Shown: positions 7,043-14,805 of the stretch, one piece after another
How positions within the stretch are numbered: position 1 is the first letter of the stretch
Layout: every line of letters starts with the position of its first letter
Assembly (NCBI GenBank): GCA_015661205.1
Contig: JACVXV010000010.1
Location: forward strand, 1 to 32,563
Direction: 5' to 3'
Source of the DNA: Candidatus Brocadiaceae bacterium
GTDB lineage: Bacteria > Planctomycetota > Brocadiia > Brocadiales > Brocadiaceae
DNA: 32,563 nucleotides
The notes under the pieces: model-generated
Databases searched by the model: none
The model's input: only the letters and a program-made list of their open reading frames with translations
Told to the model about the DNA's origin: nothing
Translations under genes and position numbers: made by a program

Positions 7043-8707
7043 TTATTGAATTATTCTCGCCAAATATCTTGAGATTACAAGGAAAACAGCCACTGGCAAT
7101 AAGGTCATAACGACAATGAGAAGGGACATTGCAGAGACGACGTCTACCGGGCTGTTTGCCATGACCGTAAATAATGCGATTGGAAGGGTTTCGTGTCCGG
7201 GTGGATAAACCAATATCGTTGTCCCCATCTCTCCAATGCAAAACAGAAAGCAGATCAACCAGGTGGCAATGATCCCGTAACCCTGCAAGGGTATCATAAT
7301 TTTTCCTATAACACGAAACCACGAGGCGCCTATTACCGTTCCGGCCTCCTCCATGGAATCCGGGATTTGTTTGAAATAGTTTGCCATAATACGGCTCGAT
7401 AACGGCAAAAACCGTGCGATGTATCCGATGATCACAATCCACAAAGAACCGTAGATGAATTGGCAGATATCTTCCGGCCTGTTATACAACTTGATCAGCC
7501 CCACCCCTATTACCGTAGCAGGCACGGCGAAGAAAATCCAGATAAACGCCGCCGCACTGCTTTTTAACCCGGACCGGGTTTTTTCCGAAAGATAACCCAA
7601 AAAGAAACCCACGCAGGTGAGAAAGGTAGCGCCAATGGCGCCAAACAAGAGGCTGTTCACGATGCCATTCTTTGCCAGGAGAAAGGCGTCATGATATGCG
7701 GATACGGTTTGGGCATGTAAAAAAAGTGTTGCCAGGGGAGTGACAACACCAATTATCAGCACAAGGGTGCAAAAGATTACCCCGGACACCGTTAGCCAGC
7801 GAATATCATATAGTATCGCGCCATTTGAAGCCTTTTTTCCCAGCGCCTCAAAGGATTTTTCGCGGAGATACACCCGCTCTATTATTATTAAAACAAAGGT
7901 AATTGCAATGAGGGGAAAGGCAATAGCGGTGGCCGCCTTCTCATTATAAAAGGCGCTAAATTCGGTGAATATCCGGGTGGTGAGGACGTTCACCTGCAAC
8001 AGGGACGGTATTCCAAACTCAGAGATGGACAGCACAAAGACGATCATCATACCGGAAAGAATTGCCGGGGCAATCAAAGGCAAGGTAATCTTTCGTATCA
8101 CCTGAAAGGCGCTACCCACAACCAGGCCGCCTTCCTCCAGCCGGGGATTGAGGCCTTTCAAGGCATATTCGGCCACTAACATCACGACGGGAAAGAGGTT
8201 TATTGAGAGGACAAAAGCAGCCCCGTAAATGCTGTAGATAAAGCCGGAAACACCTTCGGGCGAGAGAGGTAAACCGCGGGTCAACAGGGTATTCAAAAAC
8301 CCCGTTTTGCCCAAGAGATTTGCCCATGCAATGCCCGTGATATACGAGGGGATAATCAGCGGCACCAAAAAACATATTCGAAAAATGTTTTTAAAAGGAA
8401 GGTGTACTTTAGCCAGGAAAAATCCGGCAGGAACGCCGGTCAGGGAAGATAAGACGGTTGTGACAGAGGCAAATATAAGGCTATTGCAGATAACCTTTAC
8501 GTATCCCCGCGTTAAAAAGATATCCCGGTAATAGACGAAAGAAATTCCGTTGCCATCATAAACCGAATTCCCAAACATCCACACAACCGGCAACAGGGCG
8601 ACACAGACAAACAGCGTAAAGAAAAAGCCTAATGTCAATTTTTTCTGCATAGAGGCGTTATTAAACAAAAAATGAATAGATTGCAAGCTTTTTCGTACCA
8701 AGCTCAA
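7043..8707 (-). CDS. fbpB: ABC importer permease, fused two-domain ferric-iron (FbpB) type
   Basis: About 554 residues forming two homologous membrane halves, each with six or so hydrophobic segments and an EAA-type cytoplasmic loop (EEGGLVVGSAFQVIRKITLP in the first half, EEAGTVIGASWFRVIGKIMIP-like in the second). This fused arrangement is characteristic of FbpB/SfuB iron permeases. The start is uncertain: the frame opens with TTG at 8707, an ATG lies at 8650, and the only strong Shine-Dalgarno (GGAGGT, 8739-8734) is five bases before an in-frame ATA at 8728. The most hydrophobic N-terminal segment (LTLGFFFTLFVCVALLPVVW) follows all candidates. The partner ATPase is downstream across a repeat element; the binding protein is 3 kb upstream on the same strand. 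Confidence 0.85.
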   Translation of the reverse strand: MSLVRKSLQSIHFLFNNASMQKKLTLGFFFTLFVCVALLPVVWMFGNSVYDGNGISFVYYRDIFLTRGYVKVICNSLIFASVTTVLSSLTGVPAGFFLAKVHLPFKNIFRICFLVPLIIPSYITGIAWANLLGKTGFLNTLLTRGLPLSPEGVSGFIYSIYGAAFVLSINLFPVVMLVAEYALKGLNPRLEEGGLVVGSAFQVIRKITLPLIAPAILSGMMIVFVLSISEFGIPSLLQVNVLTTRIFTEFSAFYNEKAATAIAFPLIAITFVLIIIERVYLREKSFEALGKKASNGAILYDIRWLTVSGVIFCTLVLIIGVVTPLATLFLHAQTVSAYHDAFLLAKNGIVNSLLFGAIGATFLTCVGFFLGYLSEKTRSGLKSSAAAFIWIFFAVPATVIGVGLIKLYNRPEDICQFIYGSLWIVIIGYIARFLPLSSRIMANYFKQIPDSMEEAGTVIGASWFRVIGKIMIPLQGYGIIATWLICFLFCIGEMGTTILVYPPGHETLPIALFTVMANSPVDVVSAMSLLIVVMTLLPVAVFLVISRYLARIIQ

Positions 8708-8797
8708 CCATTGGAAAAACGCGACTATGGTTTACCTCCGGCGGAGTTGTGCCTTTCGGACAAAAAGAGAGACTCTGTAAGGGAGCTTTACTTCTGC

Positions 8798-9985
8798 CTA
8801 GCCGATGCTGGGCAGGGTTATGTCTTTCCAGGAAGAGACGGTAATCCCCTGATGAAGAGAGCTTTGCTCTCCGCCGTAGATTAAACGCGCGTTCCCGGAG
8901 AATTCCCCCGCTATTTTTTGCCATTTCTTCAGTCCCTTAAAAAAGTCGCTGTTTAACGTCTGGCCGGCCTTTATCTCTATCGGAAAAAGAACCTCTCCCT
9001 TTTCTTCAAGAAGGTCAATTTCGTCACCAAGGTTATTCCTCCAATAAAAAAGATTAGAAGCAAGCCCATGGTTGAAACGGTTTTTGAGCATTTCTCCTAA
9101 AATAAATCCTTCAAAAAGCGAACCTTTTAAAGGGTGAACTCCAAGATGCTTCGCGTCTTGAATGTTTAACAGCCATGCAGCAAGACCGGTATCGTAAAAA
9201 TAGAGTTTCGGAGTCTTGACCAAACGTTTGCCGAAATTCCGGTAGTGGGGACGCAGCAGGTGGATTATGTAACTTGCCTCAAGAACGCTAATCCATGCTT
9301 GCGCGGTATTATGGGTAATGCCGCAATCATTTGCCAGAGACGACAGATTCAGCATTTGTCCGTTCCTCGCGGCACACATGCGAACAAACCGTTGAAAAAC
9401 CGACAAATCCTTTACATTCAGAATTTGCCTTACGTCCCTTTCAATATAGGTAAGGACATAATTGGAAAACCAGATTTCAGGCAAAATGTTCCGGTCGTAA
9501 ATTGGCGGGTACAGTCCTTTATATAAAAGCTCATCAAGATTAATATTGCCGAAAGAAGATGCGCCTTTATTGCCCTCGTTATGGACTAATTCCCGGTATG
9601 AGAAAGGAAGAAGTTGTACAAGCCCGACCCTTCCGGCAAGCGACTGGCTGATCCTTGAAAGAAGTCCAAATTGTTGAGAGCCTGTCAGGACGTAGAGTCC
9701 GGTTCTTCCGTCGAGATCAACAACGGATTGAAGGTAGGAAAACAATGCAGGGTTGCGTTGTATCTCATCGATAATCGCCCCGTCAGGGAAACCGGCAAGA
9801 AAACCACGCGGGTCCTTTTCTGCAATCTCAAGGGTATCGGGGGCTTCAAGGGTTATATAGGTTTTTTGAGGAAAGACCGAACGGGCGAGGGTGGTTTTCC
9901 CCGACTGTCTTGGTCCCGTAAGTGCAACAACCGGGAAACCTTTTGCAAGCTCACGAATGGTCTGCTCTGCGTCTCTCTTTATCAT
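8798..9985 (-). CDS. AAA_14 / DUF4143 ATPase
   Basis: A 395-residue P-loop ATPase: Walker A TGPRQSGKTTLAR near residue 25, Walker B GAIIDEIQRNP near 75, sensor segment YVLTGSQQF, then the DUF4143 C-terminal half (from about 200) ending in a nuclease-like fold with EIDLLEE and PIEIKAG. The latter resembles the D/E-X-K core of restriction-like nucleases, as is usual in this family, whose cellular role is not established. The ATG at 9985 is chosen because it starts at the domain and because a near-consensus promoter ends seven bases upstream, implying a leaderless transcript. A 45-base palindrome covers the promoter's -35 region. The gene sits between components of the iron importer but is unlikely to be part of it. 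Confidence 0.9.
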   Translation of the reverse strand: MIKRDAEQTIRELAKGFPVVALTGPRQSGKTTLARSVFPQKTYITLEAPDTLEIAEKDPRGFLAGFPDGAIIDEIQRNPALFSYLQSVVDLDGRTGLYVLTGSQQFGLLSRISQSLAGRVGLVQLLPFSYRELVHNEGNKGASSFGNINLDELLYKGLYPPIYDRNILPEIWFSNYVLTYIERDVRQILNVKDLSVFQRFVRMCAARNGQMLNLSSLANDCGITHNTAQAWISVLEASYIIHLLRPHYRNFGKRLVKTPKLYFYDTGLAAWLLNIQDAKHLGVHPLKGSLFEGFILGEMLKNRFNHGLASNLFYWRNNLGDEIDLLEEKGEVLFPIEIKAGQTLNSDFFKGLKKWQKIAGEFSGNARLIYGGEQSSLHQGITVSSWKDITLPSIG

Positions 9986-9992
9986 GAGTGAT

Positions 9993-10021
9993 ATTTTAAG
10001 GCAATTTATACAAATTGTCAA
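9993..10021 (-). promoter_or_regulatory. Near-consensus sigma-70 promoter for a leaderless ATPase mRNA
   Basis: On the minus strand TTGACA (10021-10016), a 17-base spacer, then TAAAAT (9998-9993). Only seven bases separate the -10 box from the ATG at 9985, so transcription should begin at or next to the start codon. Confidence 0.6.
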
Positions 10022-10046
10022 TTGGATTGACAGTTTGTATAAATTG
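10002..10046. promoter_or_regulatory. 45-bp palindrome, probable operator
   Basis: Arms 10002-10022 (CAATTTATACAAATTGTCAA...) and 10026-10046 match as inverted repeats at 20 of 21 positions with a three-base centre. It overlaps the -35 box of the ATPase promoter and lies 17 bases before a small divergent frame, a position suited to a dimeric repressor or autoregulation. Confidence 0.55.
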
Positions 10047-10062
10047 GCTGGACAAGGAAACA

Positions 10063-10191
10063 ATGGATGGGGCACCTGCGGAGCAACGGCCGTCAGACTA
10101 TCGCCGTATCCACGAGGTATTTCTCAAACGTCTTATCGACAATTGCGGGTTGCTCTGGTGTTGGTACCGGCGTATGGAATTTCATCAATAA
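10063..10191 (+). CDS. Small ORF, 42 residues, function unknown
   Basis: The frame MDGAPAEQRPSDYRR... ends WYRRMEFHQ, with AAGG five to seven bases before the ATG, starting just beyond the palindrome and divergent from the ATPase gene. It has no membrane segment or signal peptide and a basic, Trp/Tyr/Cys-containing C-terminus. It is not recognised. It could be a real small protein sharing the operator, or the scrap of a lost gene. Confidence 0.35.
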   Translation: MDGAPAEQRPSDYRRIHEVFLKRLIDNCGLLWCWYRRMEFHQ

Positions 10192-10193
10192 CT

Positions 10194-10538
10194 TTAGCTA
10201 TCATATTTAAAAAACCAGTCCACCAGAGCAGCTCCTCCAAGGTCACGCCTTGCCTTTTCACTTTCAATCCACTTGTAATCAAGTAGATTTTTGATTTTAG
10301 GGGCTAACGATGGCTTTAAATCTATGAGATTTTTGAAGGCATCTTCTGCCAGTTCCAATTCAACCCTCACCTGATTAGGGCATACCAGCATCATGATAAT
10401 AAACAATGCATCATATTTTTCCTGCTGAGCCAGTTTAACGACGTCAGGGCAAATCGTAAAATATTCAAAGATAAATGAGGGGTCATATTTATCTTTTGCA
10501 ATGAATAATTTGTCTTCTATTCTTCTAAATACTATCAT
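10194..10538 (-). CDS. Hypothetical protein, 114 residues
   Basis: A soluble, mostly helical-looking protein (MIVFRRIEDKLFIAKDKYD...) with no signal peptide or membrane segment and no recognised domain. The C-terminus LGGAALVDWFFKYDS is well formed and the frame uses no rare-looking composition, so it is probably genuine. There is no clear Shine-Dalgarno upstream of the ATG. It converges within three bases on the small plus-strand frame and is divergent from the plus-strand gene that begins at 10757. Confidence 0.55.
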   Translation of the reverse strand: MIVFRRIEDKLFIAKDKYDPSFIFEYFTICPDVVKLAQQEKYDALFIIMMLVCPNQVRVELELAEDAFKNLIDLKPSLAPKIKNLLDYKWIESEKARRDLGGAALVDWFFKYDS

Positions 10539-10657
10539 AGGGTGAATATCATTGGATCCGATGGAACAAAAAAAGGATTTCTTTGGTCACGTCCGTGCCA
10601 CGCTATGTTACTTATTAACATTTTACCCATTCTATCCAGGGAAAGGCAAATAATTTA

Positions 10658-10685
10658 TTGCACAATGATTAACAGGCTGTATAAT
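10658..10685 (+). promoter_or_regulatory. Candidate sigma-70 promoter for the one-TM protein gene
   Basis: TTGCAC (10658-10663), 16-base spacer, TATAAT (10680-10685), about 70 bases before the ATG at 10757. Confidence 0.5.
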
Positions 10686-10756
10686 CATCATACGGTAAAG
10701 ATGAAAAAAATGAGAGATATAATAATGAGTCCTTTAAACAATCCCGTTGGAAATAG

Positions 10757-11278
10757 ATGCCTGATCTGACCAAAATTCTTTTTAACTACAAGTTCCAAAT
10801 CGCCGGCAATCTTGTTTTGGCCGGCATTGGGGCAATTATCATCTACTTTAACAGCCGCAAAAACCGCCACGCTGCCGCCGCCGAAAAATTCAGGGCCGTC
10901 TTTTGTGCGAAATTAAAAGGGCTTTACCCCACCCCATCTCAATGGCCTCAAGACTTCAATATCCTCAATAACCGCCTGAGAGAAGCCTTCGTTAGTCTCC
11001 AAGCCGCCGTTGACGAGTTCAAACGGTTCGTTCCTTTGTATCGGCGAAAGGGTTTCAACCTGGCATGGCGCCAGTATCGTCTCGGCAAAGAGGGGCAAGA
11101 CACTGAGCAGCAAGATTACAAACACTATCAAAGTGGCGAAGGCGCGGCTGCGATTGCCGGTAATGAAAGTACAGAAATAACCGACGGTAAGGCACGCTTT
11201 AAGCAAAACGTTGACAAGCTTCTTTCTTTTGCAAAACAAAAAAAACCATCCCTTACGGTACCGTTACCATCACACTGA
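10757..11278 (+). CDS. Hypothetical membrane-anchored protein
   Basis: 173 residues with one N-terminal membrane segment (IAGNLVLAGIGAIIIYF, about residues 14-31) and a positively charged, soluble remainder. A glutamine/charged linker (about 110-140) and a basic C-terminus follow. No domain is recognised. The topology is a membrane anchor with the bulk probably cytoplasmic, given the RKNRH immediately after the segment. TTGGAA lies 5 to 10 bases upstream of the ATG as a weak ribosome-binding site. Its 3' end overlaps the 3' end of the convergent exported-protein gene by 26 bases, so the two transcripts would be complementary there. Confidence 0.6.
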   Translation: MPDLTKILFNYKFQIAGNLVLAGIGAIIIYFNSRKNRHAAAAEKFRAVFCAKLKGLYPTPSQWPQDFNILNNRLREAFVSLQAAVDEFKRFVPLYRRKGFNLAWRQYRLGKEGQDTEQQDYKHYQSGEGAAAIAGNESTEITDGKARFKQNVDKLLSFAKQKKPSLTVPLPSH

Positions 11279-11699
11279 ACATTTCATTGCCGGCTAAACC
11301 GTTAGCCCTCTGTGTCCTTACAGACACGTTAAAGTCGCTGCTCAAGGAGTCCACTTTTGTTATCTTAGCGAAGTATTTGTTTGTCATAGCGCTATTGTAG
11401 CTTGACACCTGAGCGTTTCCGCCACTACCGGTGCCACTGGTCCCGGTGGAGGTGGCGCCAAGCCCAACGAAGGTAACCAAGTATAAGCCAGTACCGGTTC
11501 GTGTGATAGTGACTGCACCTCCGGTCGAGTTGTACGCAAAAAGCGGGTTGGGTGTGTAGGGAACACCGATAGCGCTGACCGCGTTGTTCGACCAGACAAA
11601 GCCCGAATGTGCCGCATTTGCTGCCTGTGGATTACCGAAAATGCTCCACAACAGAAGCAGCATGGGAAATACCGTAAGCTTTGTGATTTTCATAGTCAT
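11253..11699 (-). CDS. Small exported protein with a beta-sandwich-like domain
   Basis: 148 residues beginning with a signal peptide (MTMKITKLTVFPMLLLLW..., likely cleavage after ANA or AHA near residue 28). The mature part contains GLYLVTFVGLG, a Gly/Ser/Thr-rich stretch, and a C-terminal VSVRTQRANGLAGNEMFSV pattern. That order (G-Y-V-F-GL, then a variable loop, then V-V-R-x-G-x-x-x-x-x-F-V) resembles repeats found in secreted beta-sandwich proteins of environmental bacteria; the resemblance is from memory and moderate. GAGGAG six bases before the first ATG fixes the start. It should be periplasmic or extracellular; no lipobox or C-terminal anchor is seen. Confidence 0.7.
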   Translation of the reverse strand: MTMKITKLTVFPMLLLLWSIFGNPQAANAAHSGFVWSNNAVSAIGVPYTPNPLFAYNSTGGAVTITRTGTGLYLVTFVGLGATSTGTSGTGSGGNAQVSSYNSAMTNKYFAKITKVDSLSSDFNVSVRTQRANGLAGNEMFSVMVTVP

Positions 11700-11833
11700 G
11701 TTTTTCTCCTCTTGATAAATTGCTTAGCAATAGTATATAGATTAATCTTGTCAACGTAACAGACAAGTACCATGAAAATAAAATATCTCCTTTTCAGAGA
11801 GCGGGTTGACTGTGCATACGGCAACACCGGCCA

Positions 11834-12838
11834 TTAATACCCCACCCACTGCTTCAAAAACGGCCCTATCTCGTCCAGTTTCACGGCAACAGTATGGTAA
11901 TTAATGTTCATACCATTGATGGCGGCAATGGTTAGCACGTCCGCAGGCGTCTGCACGTAGTGCCTCAGCGGCATTTGCGCGCACATCGCGTATGCCAGAT
12001 TCTTTTCAACGTCACCGCTGACGAGGTAATCAATTAACTTCTTCCCGTTTTCCCGGTTAGGGTTGTTTTTTATGAGACAAACCATGTTGGGTATAATGAG
12101 GGTGCCTATGCCGGATTCATCCGGATATACGATTTTCACCGCGCTACCCTCCCGAACCGCCACGTTGGCATCATCCGTGTCCGTAATACCCACCTTGACC
12201 TCTCCCCGCGCCACGAGCCGCCGTACTTCGCTATTTGAGGAAACGATTTTCACGCCGTTGGCCTTCAAATCATTCAGAAAATTTACGGCCTTTTCGTCGC
12301 CCAGGGTGATAAACAAGGCCGCAATGTGTATTGCGGTGGTGCCGAATAATGGGTTGGCTATGGCTACCTGACCCCTCCACCGGGGTTTGGCAAGGTCGAA
12401 CAGGGACATCGGCCTTTCATCCATACTTACCAGGTTTGAATTGTAAAGAATGACGCGCGCCCGCGCAGAGAAACCGGTCCAATGGCCTTCCGGATCCTTG
12501 TATGCCGCTGGAATATCCGTTGCGGAACCTGATACGTATGGCATGGTTACGCCCTTAATTTTAAGCAGGACTGGGCGCACCGGGTCTCCACTCCAAAACA
12601 CGTCGGCCTGCGGATACTCCTTCTCCGCAATCAAACGGTTCACAACACCGGTGCTTTTGGTTTCTTCCGTATCATAGATAGCCCGTACCTTTATCCCCGT
12701 CTTCTTTTCAAATTGTTGAAGAACCGGTTCTGAAAAAATCTTGTCCTCGGAGGTATAAACAACCACCTCGCCCCCGGCAAGACACGCCTTTGCCAGTGCA
12801 AAGATCGTCAAACATGTAATCGCAATAAACTTCATCAT
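11834..12838 (-). CDS. fbpA: Periplasmic binding protein, ferric-iron (FbpA/AfuA) type
   Basis: 334 residues with an N-terminal signal peptide (cleavage likely at CLA-GG near residue 22) and the class of fold typical of iron-type extracellular solute-binding proteins: VVVYTSEDKIFSEPVLQQFE, then GIKVRAIYDTEE, PQADVFWSGDP, FSARARVILYNSNLV and GQVAIANPLFGTTA. GAGGTGA just before the tandem ATGs fixes the start. It should deliver its ligand to the fused permease and ATPase encoded further along the same strand, but is separated from them by about 3 kb. Upstream, with gaps of 1 and 5 bases, are the genes for a lectin-like and a barrel-like protein, so it is the last gene of a three-gene operon. 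Iron is the likely ligand by family; the metal-coordinating residues were not verified. Confidence 0.85.
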   Translation of the reverse strand: MMKFIAITCLTIFALAKACLAGGEVVVYTSEDKIFSEPVLQQFEKKTGIKVRAIYDTEETKSTGVVNRLIAEKEYPQADVFWSGDPVRPVLLKIKGVTMPYVSGSATDIPAAYKDPEGHWTGFSARARVILYNSNLVSMDERPMSLFDLAKPRWRGQVAIANPLFGTTAIHIAALFITLGDEKAVNFLNDLKANGVKIVSSNSEVRRLVARGEVKVGITDTDDANVAVREGSAVKIVYPDESGIGTLIIPNMVCLIKNNPNRENGKKLIDYLVSGDVEKNLAYAMCAQMPLRHYVQTPADVLTIAAINGMNINYHTVAVKLDEIGPFLKQWVGY

Positions 12839-12843
12839 TCACC

Positions 12844-13632
12844 TCACTTTTTGCCGATAATAAATGTAATACCCATAGTCATGCCCCAATCCACGCTTTC
12901 GTTGTTCAAACCTTTAAATCCCGCAACGTCATATTCTATATCCGTTGGCCCTTCCCATACCACACCACCCAATAATTGATGCTGCAACAAGGCGCTTTCA
13001 ACCTTTTCCCCGCTATATTCCGTTACCAGATGGAGTTTTTGATATTGCGGCACAGGCGCATCCAATATGATACCGTAAAGAAAGATGCCTTGCCTGCCAT
13101 GCTCGCCACTCTCCGTCGTTGTGCCGCCCCCCAACGTCGTATGGCAGGTAAAGTCTTTCAGATACCACGAAAATATGCCTGCCCCCTCAAGGCCCAATCC
13201 GGAAGTGCCTTTTTCCGTAGGAAATAACGCGCCAGTCTCCGTAGCAAAATTAGGTATCCAGCCGCCACGTTCTGCACGCCACCAGACCTTCTTAAAAAAG
13301 CCCGCCGTATCGGCAAACTGCTTCTCCTTTATACCCAATTCTCCCGTATATTCAGTATCAATTAACTCACCAACCGTTTCCAAAACAAGCTCACTATCCC
13401 ACGGCAGCCCGTAATTGAAGCGAATGCCCGGCACTTCCAACGTCAGTTCATCAGGACCGGGTTGTTTTTGCCTACGCACCCCAAGCAGCCCTAATTCGAT
13501 TTCTACCAAATTGGTTTCAACTACGTCTGCATCCGTTGTGACGAACGGCCTCAACGCAAACACCGTTGAAGGCAACAGAAATCCTTGCACAACACAGAGT
13601 GTTAACAACCATCTCCTCCATAGACGTCGCAT
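12844..13632 (-). CDS. Predicted outer-membrane beta-barrel protein
   Basis: 262 residues with a signal peptide (LRRW..TLCVVQGFLLPSTVFA, cleavage near residue 27) followed by LRPFVTTDADVVETNLVEIE, an opening typical of MetA-pathway/transporter-like outer-membrane proteins. The remainder alternates hydrophobic and polar residues as in amphipathic strands and ends in a strand (WGMTMGITFIIG) near the C-terminus. It lies in an operon with the lectin-like gene one base upstream and the iron-type binding protein five bases downstream, which suggests passage of the binding protein's ligand across the outer membrane. That role is inferred from context; no plug domain or TonB box is present. Confidence 0.7.
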   Translation of the reverse strand: MRRLWRRWLLTLCVVQGFLLPSTVFALRPFVTTDADVVETNLVEIELGLLGVRRQKQPGPDELTLEVPGIRFNYGLPWDSELVLETVGELIDTEYTGELGIKEKQFADTAGFFKKVWWRAERGGWIPNFATETGALFPTEKGTSGLGLEGAGIFSWYLKDFTCHTTLGGGTTTESGEHGRQGIFLYGIILDAPVPQYQKLHLVTEYSGEKVESALLQHQLLGGVVWEGPTDIEYDVAGFKGLNNESVDWGMTMGITFIIGKK

Positions 13633-13633
13633 A

Positions 13634-14326
13634 CTATTTCAGCTCCTGCATCACCAGGTCATCGAAAAAAGTATAGGAATCCGCCTTTGTCCAAAGTCCC
13701 ACGCTTCCGCTGTTAAAGACGCCATCAGTTGCCTCTATTACCAGGGCATTATCAAAAAAACATTGTATCTTGTTTGCCTTACAAATAACTTTCAGCAGAT
13801 GCCACTCGCCCGGCGTTACCTTCGTGTTTTTACCCGCAATCTGCTTTCGATTTCCATTGATTACGATATACAAACGCACGTTGTTTTCCAGGGCGTTGGC
13901 CCTGAGTACGTAATAGTTGTTATTATCTTTATATCGAAAGGCCAGCCCCCCGGCCTGATCCGTCTTCCCGCTAACGGCCAGAAATCTTACGGATACCATA
14001 ATATCTTTATACGAAACACCATCCAATATCAAGAGAGGGAAGCGATAATCCGTGATATCCAGCTTGGTTTGCACCACCACGTTATCGGCGGAAGGGGCGT
14101 TTTCTATCTTCTTAACTACCCAAAGTCCCGGTTCGCCTTTTCCCGTAAAGGCGCTTTGGAATCCGGGAGGGGGTTCATTCGGTTTATTATCGTCAAAATA
14201 ATATTCCTTTCTTTCACCCAGGATTTCTGAGACGGTAACTTTTTGTCCTTGCTGTGCGTGGACATAATTTGAAACCGGTAAAACTAATAAACAAACTATA
14301 ACCGCAATTGGAGTTTTCTTCATCAT
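13634..14326 (-). CDS. Exported concanavalin-like (DUF1080/LamG-type) protein
   Basis: 230 residues. A signal peptide (MMKKTPIAVIVCLLVLPVSNYVHA) precedes a jelly-roll domain of the DUF1080/laminin-G type: VVKKIENAPSADNVVVQT, the strand DIMVSVRFLAVSG, GGLAFRYKDNNNYYVLRA, WHLLKVICKANKIQCFFD and GSVGLWTKADSYTFFDDL. This strand order is typical of the 3-keto-disaccharide hydrolase/LamG-like clan, but at this length with no extra catalytic domain a binding role is as likely as hydrolysis. It is the first gene of a three-gene operon with the barrel protein and the iron-type binding protein. A GAG-containing weak ribosome-binding site lies before the ATG. Confidence 0.75.
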   Translation of the reverse strand: MMKKTPIAVIVCLLVLPVSNYVHAQQGQKVTVSEILGERKEYYFDDNKPNEPPPGFQSAFTGKGEPGLWVVKKIENAPSADNVVVQTKLDITDYRFPLLILDGVSYKDIMVSVRFLAVSGKTDQAGGLAFRYKDNNNYYVLRANALENNVRLYIVINGNRKQIAGKNTKVTPGEWHLLKVICKANKIQCFFDNALVIEATDGVFNSGSVGLWTKADSYTFFDDLVMQELK

Positions 14327-14346
14327 AATAATCTCATTTCAGTTGG

Positions 14347-14645
14347 CGAGGCGATGCCTCGGGACAGTAAAAACGTTTGAAAACCACCGGTTTCACAGAT
14401 TTTAATTTATTACGTCAGGCATTGGGCGGCTTTTAGCAGCGTAGTGGCAAGGCGCGCCTTGCCACTACACATACGTTTGAAATTCCTATACATTAAATTA
14501 GACCTTCGGCGAATTTTTCATGTAGAGCGAAGAGCCTCTTCGCTCTACAACAGGCCCGAAGGGCAGAAAGTATATAGCCAGGGGTGAAGCCCCTGGTTAA
14601 AGAAATACTATAACAAGCCCCAAAGGGGCGACAGAAAAGGATGCT
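14347..14645 (+). repeat. Composite intergenic repeat, modules M1-M3-R
   Basis: A small hairpin CGAGGCGATGCCTCG (14347-14361) is followed by a CACAGATT scrap, module M1 (GTAGTGGCAAGGCGCGCCTT..., 14434-14500), module M3 (AGAGCGAAGAGCCTCTTCGCTCT, 14521-14550) and the R hairpin cluster (GGCCCGAAGGGC, CCAGGGGTGAAGCCCCTGG, GCCCCAAAGGGGCGACAG, to 14645). The order matches the repeats at 26650 and 32340. Confidence 0.75.
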
Positions 14646-14699
14646 TAACATGGCTGGGGCGCTTAGCATTTATTATTGTTTTAATCACGAAAACAAAAC

Positions 14700-14800
14700 G
14701 TCCTGTCTCCCCTTCGGGGCTTGTATTATTTTATTATCTTTCAGGGGGCTTCACCCCCCGCTATGCCCTGTCGGCCTTTCAGGCCTAACGGCAAAAAAGG
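14700..14800 (-). repeat. R-type hairpin cluster, inverted copy
   Basis: The R module of the preceding repeat recurs here in opposite orientation (CTGTCTCCCCTTCGGGGC, GGGGGCTTCACCCCC, GGCCTTTCAGGCC), so the two R clusters face each other across about 60 bases just downstream of the cytochrome gene. Confidence 0.65.
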
Positions 14801-14805
14801 GCTGC

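Noticed and set aside
7011-7442. 143-residue minus-strand frame
   Set aside because: It is a shadow of the iron permease gene in another frame; its composition is not protein-like.
8651-8797. Possible riboswitch upstream of the iron permease, because of several small stems
   Set aside because: No match to any riboswitch core could be recalled with confidence; only a small stem masking the Shine-Dalgarno is supported.
13415-14230. 271-codon plus-strand frame
   Set aside because: It is antisense to the lectin-like and barrel genes, which have signal peptides, domain patterns and operon spacing.
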